From assembly GCF_033096005.1 (NCBI RefSeq), contig NZ_AP026803.1, forward strand, positions 1,571,876 to 1,635,875: DNA of 64,000 nucleotides. The letters run 5' to 3'. A model generated the notes under the pieces. It did no database searches. It saw nothing but the letters and a program-made list of their open reading frames with translations, and was not told the origin of the DNA. Positions 7,423-15,523 of this stretch are shown piece by piece (the first letter of the stretch is position 1; every line of letters begins with the position of its first letter). Made by a program: the position numbers and the translations under genes. This DNA comes from Lactobacillus xylocopicola (GTDB lineage Bacteria > Bacillota > Bacilli > Lactobacillales > Lactobacillaceae).

Positions 7423-8313
7423 TTAATCCCCTGGTTTCTGGTTTTGATCTGAACGATCCACTTTTGCTCCAATTTTAGCACAAGCGATTTCAGTTTTGCT
7501 GGGATCAACCTTGTCCGAATCAACAATTAAGTTACCAATTGCAGGTGCCGAAATCTTACCCGAAATGGGGTTTTTGACGCTGTCAATCTTGCTTGTGATT
7601 TCCGCAGTTACACGTGAAACATATTCAAAGGCCAGGTCCGTGTGCATCAGACTCGTATTGACTATTTCCAATTCATCAATATAGTTGAGGCCCTGTTCAC
7701 TTTCAATCGTGCAGTTAATAAACTTAAGCTTGTGGCCGTTCCAGGCCAGGTATTCACCATCGATGGTTGAATCGTAGACAGTCACATTCTCACAGTTCCA
7801 AAAGGCATCCTTAGAAATAAAGGTAGAATTATGGACCTCAATATTCTTAGCACCATCAAAAGAGTAGTTACCAATCACGCTGACGTGATCCAGGTAGATG
7901 TTCTCGCTGTCCTTGCCAAAGTAGTCGCCGTTAATCTGGCTGTTGGTAATTCTAATATCCTTGCAGGTCCACATGGTTTCTTCGGCATTAGCAAAGTGAA
8001 CATGGTCTAGCACAATCCCCTGAGCTCTTCTGAATAGTTTAGGAGCCTGCAGGGCCGAGTTCTTGACTGTGATATTTTTGGTATACCAAATACCACTGCG
8101 GGCCATGGTTTCAAAGGTAGTATTTTCAACTTCAACGCCCGTATCATACCAGAGCGGATACTTCCATTTAAAGATCGAATCCTGGAGTTTAATGTTTTTG
8201 GCTTCCTTCAGTGGAGATTCCCCGCTACCAAAAGTAATTCCTTTTAGTTCAGTGTTTTCCAAGCCAAAGAGCGCCCGCTCGCCATCATAATAGTGATTTT
8301 CAATAATGTTCAT
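7423..8313 (-). CDS. DUF3737 family beta-helix protein
   Basis: 296 residues with short repeating turns of the form LENTELKG, ITFGSGESPLKEAKNIKL and so on, predicting a right-handed parallel beta-helix. This matches the DUF3737 family common in lactobacilli and other Firmicutes, whose function is unknown. No signal peptide is seen, so it should be cytoplasmic. The frame ends two bases before the start of the C-S lyase gene. Its 5' untranslated region carries a 52-bp tandem duplication that includes part of the ribosome site. Confidence 0.85.
   Translation of the reverse strand: MNIIENHYYDGERALFGLENTELKGITFGSGESPLKEAKNIKLQDSIFKWKYPLWYDTGVEVENTTFETMARSGIWYTKNITVKNSALQAPKLFRRAQGIVLDHVHFANAEETMWTCKDIRITNSQINGDYFGKDSENIYLDHVSVIGNYSFDGAKNIEVHNSTFISKDAFWNCENVTVYDSTIDGEYLAWNGHKLKFINCTIESEQGLNYIDELEIVNTSLMHTDLAFEYVSRVTAEITSKIDSVKNPISGKISAPAIGNLIVDSDKVDPSKTEIACAKIGAKVDRSDQNQKPGD
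7606..7621. other. parS-like site
   Basis: AGTTACACGTGAAACA, 15 of 16 matches to TGTTNCACGTGAAACA, inside the DUF3737 gene. Confidence 0.55.
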
Positions 8314-8318
8314 TTGTC

Positions 8319-8422
8319 ATTCTTTCCAAGTAAATACAGTTAACTTAATAGACTAAATGCGCGAAAGCAGATTCTTTCCAAGTAAATTCAGTTAACTTAA
8401 TAGACTAAATGCGCGAAAGCAG
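8319..8422. repeat. Two 52-bp tandem direct repeats
   Basis: Copies at 8319-8370 and 8371-8422 differ at one base (AAATACA versus AAATTCA). They lie just upstream of the DUF3737 start, and the promoter-proximal copy contributes the GGAAAG ribosome site. The unit holds GTTAACTTAATAGACTAAAT and GCGCGAAAGCAG. Confidence 0.95.
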
Positions 8423-8505
8423 ATTGCTTCCACGCATTTTTCTTTGTCTATTAATTATCTAACAAACATCGCTTGAGTTGAAATACTTATTAATTAGGTT
8501 CTGCG

Positions 8506-8557
8506 ATTACTAAAAGTTATACCACTTCAACCTAACTGAAAGATAACTTTTAGTAAT
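8506..8557. repeat. Perfect 15-bp inverted repeat, 22-base loop
   Basis: ATTACTAAAAGTTAT (8506-8520) and ATAACTTTTAGTAAT (8543-8557). No T run follows on either strand, so it is not an obvious intrinsic terminator. It could be an operator or a structured leader for the gene at 8680. Confidence 0.8.
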
Positions 8558-8679
8558 TGAACAAGATTAAAAATTGGTATTTTAATTTTGTTGCTGCTTG
8601 GATAATAATGGTTGGATATAGGAGGGTTGAAAAAACAATAAAAATCATTGGTATTATAACCAAATCAGGAGGTTACATA

Positions 8680-8988
8680 ATGACCAATAAGCAAACCGCT
8701 GGCCGTGATAATCTAGGTGAATTTGCTGAATTAAATGATGACGTTTTATTCGGCGAAGTTTGGTCACGCGAAAATAAGATGAGTGCACACGATTGGAGCC
8801 TAACAACCGTCTCCAGTTTAATCACCTAGGGCGTACCACAGGTAAACGATCATCGCACTATTGCCAAACAGAATGGCGTTACTAAAAATGAAATGGTTGA
8901 ATTAATCACACACGTTGCCTTTTATGCTGGTTGGCCTAAGACACGGTCAGCATTTGCAATCGCCCAGGAAATTTATTCAGCTAAATAA
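8680..8988 (+). pseudogene. Carboxymuconolactone decarboxylase family gene with one nonsense codon
   Basis: Starts at ATG 8680 after AGGAGG. It reads MTNKQTAGRDNLGEF and so on to TTVSSLIT, then TAG at 8827-8829, then GVPQVNDHRTIAKQNGV, ITHVAFYAGWPKT and a normal TAA at 8986. The frame is the same on both sides of the amber, and homologs have Gln at this point, so one C-to-T change (CAG to TAG) explains it. The two halves together give a normal-length small CMD protein (102 codons). Homologs of this compact type often act as alkylhydroperoxidase-like or unknown oxidoreductases. The gene could be recently dead or read through. Confidence 0.85.
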
Positions 8989-9106
8989 TCGGAGCACATC
9001 CTTGGCATAACAGAATAATGTCCAACTGGCCATACTACTTACCCCCATGATCAATTAGACATTATTTTATTTAAAAACCATAATTGTTTTATAGAAAGGA
9101 GCGGCA

Positions 9107-9511
9107 TTGTTTTTGGGCGTTAGCATACTTGCAGCACCCGCAGCAACGCTACAACTAAAAATGCTAAATTTAACTATCAATGGGTACCACTTTACCGCAA
9201 CACTGACTAATAATTCTTCAGCTCAAGCCTTAGTCGATTGGATTGGTCCAGACGGTAAAACCTTAGAGCTCGATGACTATGCAGGAATGGAAAAAGTCGG
9301 TGAATTAGGTACAAGTTTGCCCTGCAATGACCAACAAACTACTACCCAGGCCGGTGACTTAATCCTCTACCAGGGAGACAAGTTTGTAATTTATTACGGA
9401 CCTAATTCATGGAACTTTACCAGACTAGGCCAAATCGACAACCTCAAGGTTACGGACTTTAAACAAATACTGGGAAACGGCGGGATTACCGTCAAATTGA
9501 CCATTAACTAA
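9107..9511 (+). CDS. Cyclophilin-like fold protein
   Basis: 134 residues from a TTG start with AAAGGAG four bases upstream. The core INGYHFTATLTNNSSAQALVD, then LPCNDQQTTTQAGDLILYQG and FVIYYGPNSWNFTRLGQID matches the bacterial cyclophilin-like family found as secreted or cytosolic small proteins. The N-terminus (FLGVSILAAPAATLQ) looks like the last part of a signal peptide, so an upstream portion may be missing. No isomerase role is established for this family. It stands alone between the CMD pseudogene and the RibD-like gene. Confidence 0.7.
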   Translation: MFLGVSILAAPAATLQLKMLNLTINGYHFTATLTNNSSAQALVDWIGPDGKTLELDDYAGMEKVGELGTSLPCNDQQTTTQAGDLILYQGDKFVIYYGPNSWNFTRLGQIDNLKVTDFKQILGNGGITVKLTIN

Positions 9512-9586
9512 CTGTTTATTTTCACGAAGCCTGATGATCATTCCGGTCGTTTGGGTTTTTAGCTAATAGAAAAGAGTAATTTAACC

Positions 9587-10336
9587 ATGATTAGACCAAA
9601 AACAACGCTTTTCATCTTAACTTCACTGGATGGACGCATTACCGGCAACTTCAGCAAGGCACTTCCGACAAAATATTCTTCTAAAATTTTCCAGCAGATT
9701 GGGTTCGAACACGCCCTAACTGAAGACTATAACTTTCAGGGTTGGATCTACGGCAGCAATACTTCCACTTCATATTTTGCCAAGGGAACGCCCGTGATTA
9801 ACGAAGACGTGCCCCTAGTAACTGCGGGGGACTATATCAGTCCTGTCGCTCACGACGTCCACTACATCGCCCTAGACCGCAAGGGCCAACTCAACTGGAA
9901 GTCGAACACAACAAGCTATGAAGGACATCCAGCCGGTGTAATCGAAGTGTTAACAGACCAGGCAAGTAACGGCTACAAGCACTTCTTGCGCGAACGTCAT
10001 ATTTCTTACCTGATGGCTGGCCACCAAAACATTGACCTGCCCCTACTGTTAACCAAGTTAGTCGAAATTTACCACATGTCTAATATTTTATTGGGCGGCG
10101 GCGGAATTCTGAACTGGAGCTTCCTTTCCGCAGGTCTATGTGACGAAGTTGCAATGCTGGTTACACCTGCAATCGACGGGCTGGCGGACACTGCACGCTT
10201 ATTTAACTCACAGTTTGCAGGCGATCCGCATCCGATCGGCTTTACGCTCAAAGAATGCCGTGTATTAAAAGAAAGCAACTTGTGGCTGCGCTACACACCC
10301 AACAACGTCAGTGCGCGTGATCAGGCTGCGGGTTAG
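9587..10336 (+). CDS. RibD C-terminal/dihydrofolate reductase-like protein
   Basis: 249 residues with the DHFR-like fold of the RibD reductase domain: FILTSLDGRITGNF at the start, IYGSNTSTSYFAKG near residue 50, LLGGGGILNWSFL around 165 and DEVAMLVTPAIDG. Such standalone proteins are NADPH-dependent reductases, often of unknown substrate. No deaminase domain or other riboflavin genes are nearby, so a riboflavin role is unlikely. The start ATG at 9587 has a weak AAAGAG site upstream. A hairpin terminator follows. Confidence 0.85.
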   Translation: MIRPKTTLFILTSLDGRITGNFSKALPTKYSSKIFQQIGFEHALTEDYNFQGWIYGSNTSTSYFAKGTPVINEDVPLVTAGDYISPVAHDVHYIALDRKGQLNWKSNTTSYEGHPAGVIEVLTDQASNGYKHFLRERHISYLMAGHQNIDLPLLLTKLVEIYHMSNILLGGGGILNWSFLSAGLCDEVAMLVTPAIDGLADTARLFNSQFAGDPHPIGFTLKECRVLKESNLWLRYTPNNVSARDQAAG

Positions 10337-10350
10337 AAGCGCAAACCCAA

Positions 10351-10387
10351 AAGCACCGAACTACTATTATGTAATTCGGTGCTTCTT
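10351..10387. terminator. Bidirectional terminator
   Basis: AAGCACCGAA (10351-10360) pairs with TTCGGTGCTT (10375-10384). It separates two convergent genes. Confidence 0.75.
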
Positions 10388-10396
10388 GTCCTTATA

Positions 10397-10867
10397 TTAT
10401 AATTCTTGCAGCAGTACTTCCGTGGTAATACAACGAATACCCAGCTTTGTTAGTCGCCAGTTATAGTATTGACGAAACGGTTTAATAACTGAATCGTGGG
10501 CATCCGAAACCAATACCACTGAATACTTTCTCTGCACAGCGGCTTTACAAGTAGCTTGAACACATGCTTGGCTCATTAGTCCCACTACTACAATATTTTG
10601 CGGCTGCTCCTCCTGTATTCTGCGGGCCAATTCGATATTGGTAAACGCGCTGGGATGTTGTTTGGTATATATTGGCGCATCATCTTCAATTATCAGTCCC
10701 TTGTATAGATGTCCGCGATGAGCTTGGCAAACATAAATTATTGGTTGATTAGCTTGTCGAAAAGCATTAATAATACGATTAACACGTTTTAAAAAAGCCG
10801 CTTTTCCTGCTAAAAGCAACATTGTTTGATCCTGAATATCAATACATAAGAGAAGATTATTTACCAT
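10397..10867 (-). CDS. Isochorismatase-family cysteine hydrolase
   Basis: 156 residues. The family triad is visible: Asp in LLCIDIQDQ near the start, Lys in YTKQHPSAF, and Cys in VGLMSQACVQATCKAA. These enzymes hydrolyse amides or vinyl ethers (nicotinamidase-like and others). The length is short but complete for the simple subgroup. I chose the ATG at 10867 because AAAGG lies 8-12 bases upstream; a GTG at 10876 falls on the ribosome site. The substrate is unknown and the neighbours do not help. Confidence 0.85.
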   Translation of the reverse strand: MVNNLLLCIDIQDQTMLLLAGKAAFLKRVNRIINAFRQANQPIIYVCQAHRGHLYKGLIIEDDAPIYTKQHPSAFTNIELARRIQEEQPQNIVVVGLMSQACVQATCKAAVQRKYSVVLVSDAHDSVIKPFRQYYNWRLTKLGIRCITTEVLLQEL

Positions 10868-10933
10868 TTTTGTCACCTTTAATTTTATAACTAAATCAAA
10901 ACTATTTTTATGCTATTCTTAATTTGTTAATAA

Positions 10934-11190
10934 CTATAATAAAGATTTAAATCCTAATATTACTAAAATCATTCCCATAATGGCTTTCATATATTGAGTA
11001 ATTTTTTTGCCATAAGTTTTGCTGATCTTGACGCAATAGCTGCTCCTATTAGTGCTCCAGGCATCAATGACAAATCCAGCAGCCAGTCAACACGACCATT
11101 TGCACGACCATTTGCGATGTGCAATATCACACCAGTCGCGGTCATAAAGATCAGCTTGAAACCCATAATAGTGCAAAGTTTTATTTGCAT
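10934..11190 (-). pseudogene. C-terminal remnant of a TSUP (TauE/SafE) membrane permease
   Basis: Reads KLIFMTATGVILHIANGR, then LLDLSLMPGALIGAAIASRSAKL, typical of the last helices of sulfite exporter TauE/SafE family proteins. A TGA interrupts at 10988, after which KAIMGMILVILGFKSLL continues in the same frame to TAG at 10934. Everything before the last third is missing. It is a degraded fragment directly downstream of the toxin gene. Confidence 0.7.
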
Positions 11191-11196
11191 CTAAGA

Positions 11197-11577
11197 TTAA
11201 TTATTAATAGCAAAAATATCTCTAATCGCATCCAATGCCTCTACCAGTATTGCTGGATTTACATGATCTGCCACCTCACCTGCGCGGGCTTTATAATCAT
11301 AGCCCAATAGGTTAGTTAAAATTGCAGTACCATGAATTTTACTACCGTTAATCTGTAATCCGGCTGGGAAGCCATTTGGCACTTTAGAGGTAATTGGGAA
11401 GCCCACAATCATCCCGGTACGCTCATTATAAAGATCAGAGCTAATGACCAAAAGTGGCCTCCGAATATTGCCTGTTGTAGAATTATGTCCGCCATATTCA
11501 TGCCCTGCATGAGGCTCTGCATCTATCCAAACAATATCTCCTTGTTGTGGAGCAGATTCATTACCAAACATTCTCAT
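11197..11577 (-). CDS. MazF/PemK-type mRNA interferase toxin
   Basis: About 126 residues. PQQGDIVWIDAEPHAGHE at the start, then RRPLLVISSDLYN, GMIVGFPITSK and HGTAILTNLLGYDYKARAGE are the MazF/PemK core strands; family members cleave mRNA at short motifs. Start choice is uncertain: ATG at 11577 or 11571 follow a GGGG site, while the longest frame starts at 11601 without one. It overlaps the antitoxin 3' end, the usual coupling in such pairs. The toxin is intact and conserved residues are present. Confidence 0.88.
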   Translation of the reverse strand: MRMFGNESAPQQGDIVWIDAEPHAGHEYGGHNSTTGNIRRPLLVISSDLYNERTGMIVGFPITSKVPNGFPAGLQINGSKIHGTAILTNLLGYDYKARAGEVADHVNPAILVEALDAIRDIFAINN

Positions 11578-11797
11578 TGCCCCGTACTTCCCCGTTGTCA
11601 TTCAAATTCATTTTGCGAATCGCAGTTTTAAAATCATAATCGGGAAATTGCTCAAATAAATTTTTATGTACGGGAACGTAGGAGATGATACCATTGGCAT
11701 CCATAACAGGGCTATATTCAGCATTCTCCTTAATATTGAAACCGGCAGGAACGGTTACCATTAATGAATTGCCCTGCTTTCTTATTTTCACTGTCAT
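11561..11797 (-). CDS. MazE/AbrB-like antitoxin
   Basis: 78 residues. The start MTVKIRKQGNSLMVTVPAGF is an AbrB/MazE-type swapped-hairpin DNA-binding domain. The C-terminal part (YDFKTAIRKMNLNDNGE) should bind and block the toxin. The ATG at 11797 has AAGGAGG with a 6-base gap; an ATG at 11803 abuts that site. It is first in the operon, before the toxin, and a perfect palindrome overlaps its promoter, consistent with autoregulation. Confidence 0.88.
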   Translation of the reverse strand: MTVKIRKQGNSLMVTVPAGFNIKENAEYSPVMDANGIISYVPVHKNLFEQFPDYDFKTAIRKMNLNDNGEVRGNENVW

Positions 11798-11835
11798 GGC
11801 CATCCTCCTTGAACTTAAAAATCATATATATCGCT

Positions 11836-11873
11836 ATACATGTAATTATACAAGTAATTACATGTATTAGCAA
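11836..11873 (-). promoter_or_regulatory. Toxin-antitoxin promoter with overlapping palindromic operator
   Basis: On the minus strand TTGCTA (11873-11868) and TATAAT (11850-11845) are 17 bases apart. A perfect inverted repeat, ATACATGTAATTA (11836-11848) and TAATTACATGTAT (11855-11867), covers the -10 box and spacer. This is where a MazE-type protein would repress its own operon. Confidence 0.8.
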
Positions 11874-12014
11874 ATTATCTTTAGCTTGTTTGATAATTGT
11901 AACTTTTATGCAGAGTTTATATTTAATTAACTAATATTCTTTCTACTTTTTCATGAAAATAATAAAAGAAAAGCAATAATTATATTATTTTCTCTAAGTG
12001 CTACAACAGATTTT

Positions 12015-13037
12015 TTATTCCAATGTCTGCACCCAGCCTGCTGGACCTGGTTTATTACCGTATTGGATATCGACTAATTCATGGTAGAGCTTGGTTGTGA
12101 TTGGTCCGGTCTGGTCCTCGCTGTAGATGACATGCTTTACGCCTTGATAGGTAATTGAGCCCACCGGGGAGATTACCGCTGCTGTCCCCATTGCCCCCGC
12201 TTCTTTCATGGTAAAGGCTTCTTCCAAAGTAATCTGGCGCTCTACCGGGTTTAAGCCCATCCGCTCCGCCAGTTCCAAAAGTGAGCGCTTGGTAATCGAA
12301 ACTAAAATTGACTTCGATTGGGGCGTAACGAACTGCCCTTCCTGGGTAATACCGAAGAAGTTGGCTCCGCCAAATTCGTCTACATACTTATGCTCCCGCG
12401 GATCCAAGTAGAGGCAATCAGCAAAGCCATGCTGGTGGGCCTCAACTGATGGCAGCAAGCTGCTGGCATAATTTCCTGATGTCTTGGCTTGACCAGTACC
12501 ATTGTAAGCAGCACGGTCATAGTCACTGACCAGATAAGCGGCCGGATTCAGCCCCTTAATATAGGCACCAACCGGCACAGCAAAGATCCGAAAGAGGTAT
12601 TCATCAGCGGCCGTCACCCCTAAAACATTAGACGTACCGACCATGAAGGGCCTTAGGTAGAGGGTTGCTCCACTATCATATGGTGGGACAAATTCTTCAT
12701 TAGCACGAACCACTTCCTTTACAGCTTCAACGAACCGGTCTTCAGGAAATGGTGGCATGGCCAGACGCTCAGCTGACAGGGTGAAGCGGTGCGCATTCTG
12801 CTCGGGCCGAAAAAGGTTGATCTTACCGTCTTCGCGGCGGTATGCCTTGAGCCCCTCGAAGATTTCTTGGCCGTAATGCAGAATTTCAGCGGCCTCAGAC
12901 AGCTTGATAGTGGCATCTTCAACCAAGTTCCCCTGCTGCCACTTACCATCCTTAAATTTTGCTTCGTACCGGTATGGCAGGTCGCGATACTGAAAGCCTA
13001 AGTTTTGCCAATCTAGTTCTGCTAATTTTTGTTTCAT
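12015..13037 (-). CDS. ilvE: Branched-chain amino acid aminotransferase
   Basis: 340 residues, fold type IV PLP aminotransferase. It begins LDWQNLGFQYRDLPYRYEA. Landmarks are YGQEIFEGLKAYRRED, LYLRPFMVGTSNVLGV, NYASSLLPSVEAHQHGF containing the PLP-lysine region, and EAGAMGTAAVISPVGSI. It transfers the amino group between leucine, isoleucine or valine and 2-oxoglutarate. It is alone, with AAGGGG before the start and no other branched-chain genes nearby, so a catabolic or flavour-type role is as likely as biosynthesis. Confidence 0.95.
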   Translation of the reverse strand: MKQKLAELDWQNLGFQYRDLPYRYEAKFKDGKWQQGNLVEDATIKLSEAAEILHYGQEIFEGLKAYRREDGKINLFRPEQNAHRFTLSAERLAMPPFPEDRFVEAVKEVVRANEEFVPPYDSGATLYLRPFMVGTSNVLGVTAADEYLFRIFAVPVGAYIKGLNPAAYLVSDYDRAAYNGTGQAKTSGNYASSLLPSVEAHQHGFADCLYLDPREHKYVDEFGGANFFGITQEGQFVTPQSKSILVSITKRSLLELAERMGLNPVERQITLEEAFTMKEAGAMGTAAVISPVGSITYQGVKHVIYSEDQTGPITTKLYHELVDIQYGNKPGPAGWVQTLE

Positions 13038-13148
13038 TGTGCTTTACCCCTTAAATCAAAAATAATCATCTTTTTTTAATTGTTAATTAATGTAATCCAT
13101 CAATCTTAGCTTGTCAATAGGTTGGGGATTTTTACCTCATTGCCGGAT

Positions 13149-13164
13149 TATTTCACGTGAAACT
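13149..13164. other. parS-like site
   Basis: TATTTCACGTGAAACT, 14 of 16 matches, with the full TTTCACGTGAAA core, in the intergenic space between ilvE and clpL. Confidence 0.5.
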
Positions 13165-13174
13165 TTTGACCAAT

Positions 13175-13209
13175 AAAAAAGGAACCATTCTTTTAGGGAA
13201 TGGTTCCTT
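13175..13209 (-). terminator. clpL terminator
   Basis: GGAACCATTC (13181-13190) and GAATGGTTCC (13198-13207) form a perfect 10-bp stem. TTTTTT follows on the minus strand. Confidence 0.85.
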
Positions 13210-13224
13210 AGTCAGTTAAGACCA

Positions 13225-15318
13225 TTATTCTGCTTTTTTGGTTGAAGTAGCTTCAGGCTTGGCCGCAATTTCTAAAATTGCCTTACCATTTAGGTAAACG
13301 TGCTGCTGGTCAGCCGTGAACTTGACCTCTTTAGTGTCTGGTTCTTGCATAAGTAGCTTGGCAATTGGCGTCTCCAAGTCTTGTTCAACAACCCGGCGCA
13401 GCGGACGAGCGCCAAACTTCTTGTCATAACCCTTGTCTGCTAAATAAGCCTTAGCGGTAGCAGAAACATCGACTTTGACCCCTTTCTTGGTCAGAACATG
13501 CGCCATCTTATCTAGATAGAGATCAATAATCTTAGTCATATCACTCCTAGTCAATGAGTTGAATGGCACAATTGCATCTAACCGGTTCAAAAATTCGGGT
13601 CTGAAGTATGCCTCAAGCGCGCTAACCAATTTATCATGATCAACCTTGCCATTCTGCAATAAGTTATCAGAATAACCAGCATTAGACGTCATGATGAGAA
13701 TTGTGTCTTTGAAAGAGACCGTTCTGCCCTGTGCATCAGTCAATCGACCATCATCCATAATTTGCAATAAGGCATTGAAGACTTGCGGGTTAGCCTTTTC
13801 AATTTCGTCCAGTAAAATTAAGCTATACGGCTGGTGACGCACCTTCTCAGTTAGTTGGCCGCCTTCACCGTACCCTACATAACCTGGTGCTGAACCAATC
13901 AGCTTATTAACCGCCATTTGGTCTTGGTATTCCGACATATCGAGCCGGATTAGGTGATCTTCACCGCCAAACAGTTGAATTGCCAGTTGCTTGGCCAGCT
14001 CAGTCTTACCAACCCCAGTTGGCCCAGTCAGCAAGAAGGAGCCAGTTGGCCGGTTGTTATCCTTAAAGACCTGCTTACGGGCAATCGCATCAGTGATTAC
14101 GTTAATCGCATCAGCCTGATCAATGACAGCACGCTTTAATTTGGCAGCCAAGTCAAGATTCTTTTGGCTTTCACTAGCATGCAGTTCACTCATCGGAATC
14201 TTGGTTTTAGCTTCAATTAAGGCATAAATATCTTGATCAGTCACTTGCGGCATTGTAGCATCATCAACATGCTTTAACTGGTCGCGCAGCTGGTCAATTT
14301 TCGTCTTTAAGTCGCTGGCTTTAGCATAGTCTTCATTTTTAGCAGCCGTTGCCTTGGCGGCTTCAAGCTGGTCAATTTTCTTTTGCAAGCCAGCTTTATC
14401 ACTTGGAACAGCACCAAGCCCTTTCTTGGCCCCTGCTTCATCCATCAAATCAATTGCCTTGTCTGGCAAGTAACGGCCCTGAATGTAGCGCTGTGATAAT
14501 TCCACCGCAAGTTTTAATGCACTTTCAGCGTACTTTACATGGTGGTAGTCCTCATATCTCTGCTTTAAACCTTCAAGGATTTTCACCGTCACCTCAGTAG
14601 ATGGTTCTGGAACTTGTACCGGTTGGAATCTCCGGGCTAGCGCTGAGTCATTTTCAATCCGGCGATATTCGCTGGTCGTCGTTGCACCAATCAGGTTTAA
14701 GTCACCACTAGCCAGGGCTGGTTTCAAGATATTAGCAGCATCTCCACTGTTGTTTTCCGAATCAGTTGATCCAGCACCAACAATGTTATGCAATTCGTCA
14801 ATGAAGAGAATGATGTTAGGATTCTGCTTGGCCTGGTCAATAACCCCTTTCAACCGTTCTTCAAAACTACCGCGCAGACTGGAACCAGCCACCATGTCAT
14901 TAATATTAACAGCAATGATGTGCTTGTCCTTCATCTTGTCAGGAACATCACCCTCGGCTATTTTTTGTGCCAGACCCTCAACAATTGCAGTCTTACCAAC
15001 ACCGGCAGGTCCTACCAGAACCGGATTATTCTTTTTGCGCCGGCTTAAAATTTCAATTACTTCCTGAATTTGCTCATCACGACCAATGACTGGATCGTAC
15101 TTGCTCTGCTTAGCTTGTTCAACTAAGTCAACTCCCAGCGGCTTTTCTGCTTGCGTTTGCTGCTGCGTTTGTCCATTTTGGTTAAATTGCTGCGGCGATG
15201 CATGCATGCTGCTGGCGTAATGAATGGGAATCGAACCATTGTTACCACTTGTATTATTAAAAAAAGAATTGTTTAATTCGTTAAATAAATTATCAAACTC
15301 ATTATCAAAGTATGCCAT
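13225..15318 (-). CDS. clpL: ClpL-type AAA+ chaperone
   Basis: 697 residues. There is a short Gly/Asn/Gln-rich N-terminus (residues 1-60) instead of the usual Clp N-domain or ClpE zinc finger, then AAA+ domain 1 (GPAGVGKT, LFIDELHNIVGAG). A UVR-like coiled linker lies around 325-365 (KKIDQLEAAKATAAKNED), then AAA+ domain 2 (GPTGVGKT, ILLDEIEKANP). ClpL is a stress chaperone of lactobacilli and streptococci that disaggregates proteins without ClpP. A CIRCE operator lies between its promoter and start, so heat induction through HrcA is expected. Confidence 0.92.
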   Translation of the reverse strand: MAYFDNEFDNLFNELNNSFFNNTSGNNGSIPIHYASSMHASPQQFNQNGQTQQQTQAEKPLGVDLVEQAKQSKYDPVIGRDEQIQEVIEILSRRKKNNPVLVGPAGVGKTAIVEGLAQKIAEGDVPDKMKDKHIIAVNINDMVAGSSLRGSFEERLKGVIDQAKQNPNIILFIDELHNIVGAGSTDSENNSGDAANILKPALASGDLNLIGATTTSEYRRIENDSALARRFQPVQVPEPSTEVTVKILEGLKQRYEDYHHVKYAESALKLAVELSQRYIQGRYLPDKAIDLMDEAGAKKGLGAVPSDKAGLQKKIDQLEAAKATAAKNEDYAKASDLKTKIDQLRDQLKHVDDATMPQVTDQDIYALIEAKTKIPMSELHASESQKNLDLAAKLKRAVIDQADAINVITDAIARKQVFKDNNRPTGSFLLTGPTGVGKTELAKQLAIQLFGGEDHLIRLDMSEYQDQMAVNKLIGSAPGYVGYGEGGQLTEKVRHQPYSLILLDEIEKANPQVFNALLQIMDDGRLTDAQGRTVSFKDTILIMTSNAGYSDNLLQNGKVDHDKLVSALEAYFRPEFLNRLDAIVPFNSLTRSDMTKIIDLYLDKMAHVLTKKGVKVDVSATAKAYLADKGYDKKFGARPLRRVVEQDLETPIAKLLMQEPDTKEVKFTADQQHVYLNGKAILEIAAKPEATSTKKAE

Positions 15319-15355
15319 ATATAAACACCCCTTACTATTGGCTTTAAATCAGCAA

Positions 15356-15382
15356 TTAGCACTCAATACATTCGACTGCTAA
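15356..15382. promoter_or_regulatory. CIRCE operator (HrcA site) upstream of clpL
   Basis: Read on the minus strand the halves are TTAGCAGTC and GAGTGCTAA with a 9-base spacer. Only one base differs from TTAGCACTC-N9-GAGTGCTAA. It lies about 15 bases downstream of the clpL -10 box. Confidence 0.88.
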
Positions 15383-15397
15383 CTGCTTTCATTGAAT

Positions 15398-15425
15398 ATT
15401 ATAGCAGGTTATCCACAGAAGGCAA
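15398..15425 (-). promoter_or_regulatory. clpL promoter, with a DnaA box in the spacer
   Basis: TTGCCT (15425-15420) and TATAAT (15403-15398) are 16 bases apart. The spacer contains TTATCCACA on the plus strand (15409-15417). A second DnaA-box-like TTTTCCACA is at 15441-15449. Confidence 0.6.
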
Positions 15426-15485
15426 CTATAAGCTTCTAACTTTTCCACATTTTTTCAAATCCGTTTTTTTGTGCCCAGATAACTA

Positions 15486-15515
15486 AAAAGACCCTAATAC
15501 CAGGGTCTTTTCTTT
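15486..15515 (-). terminator. Terminator of the uvrA-like operon
   Basis: AAAGACCCT (15487-15495) and AGGGTCTTT (15502-15510) form the stem, with a T run on the minus strand. Confidence 0.8.
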
Positions 15516-15523
15516 TGGTTCTA

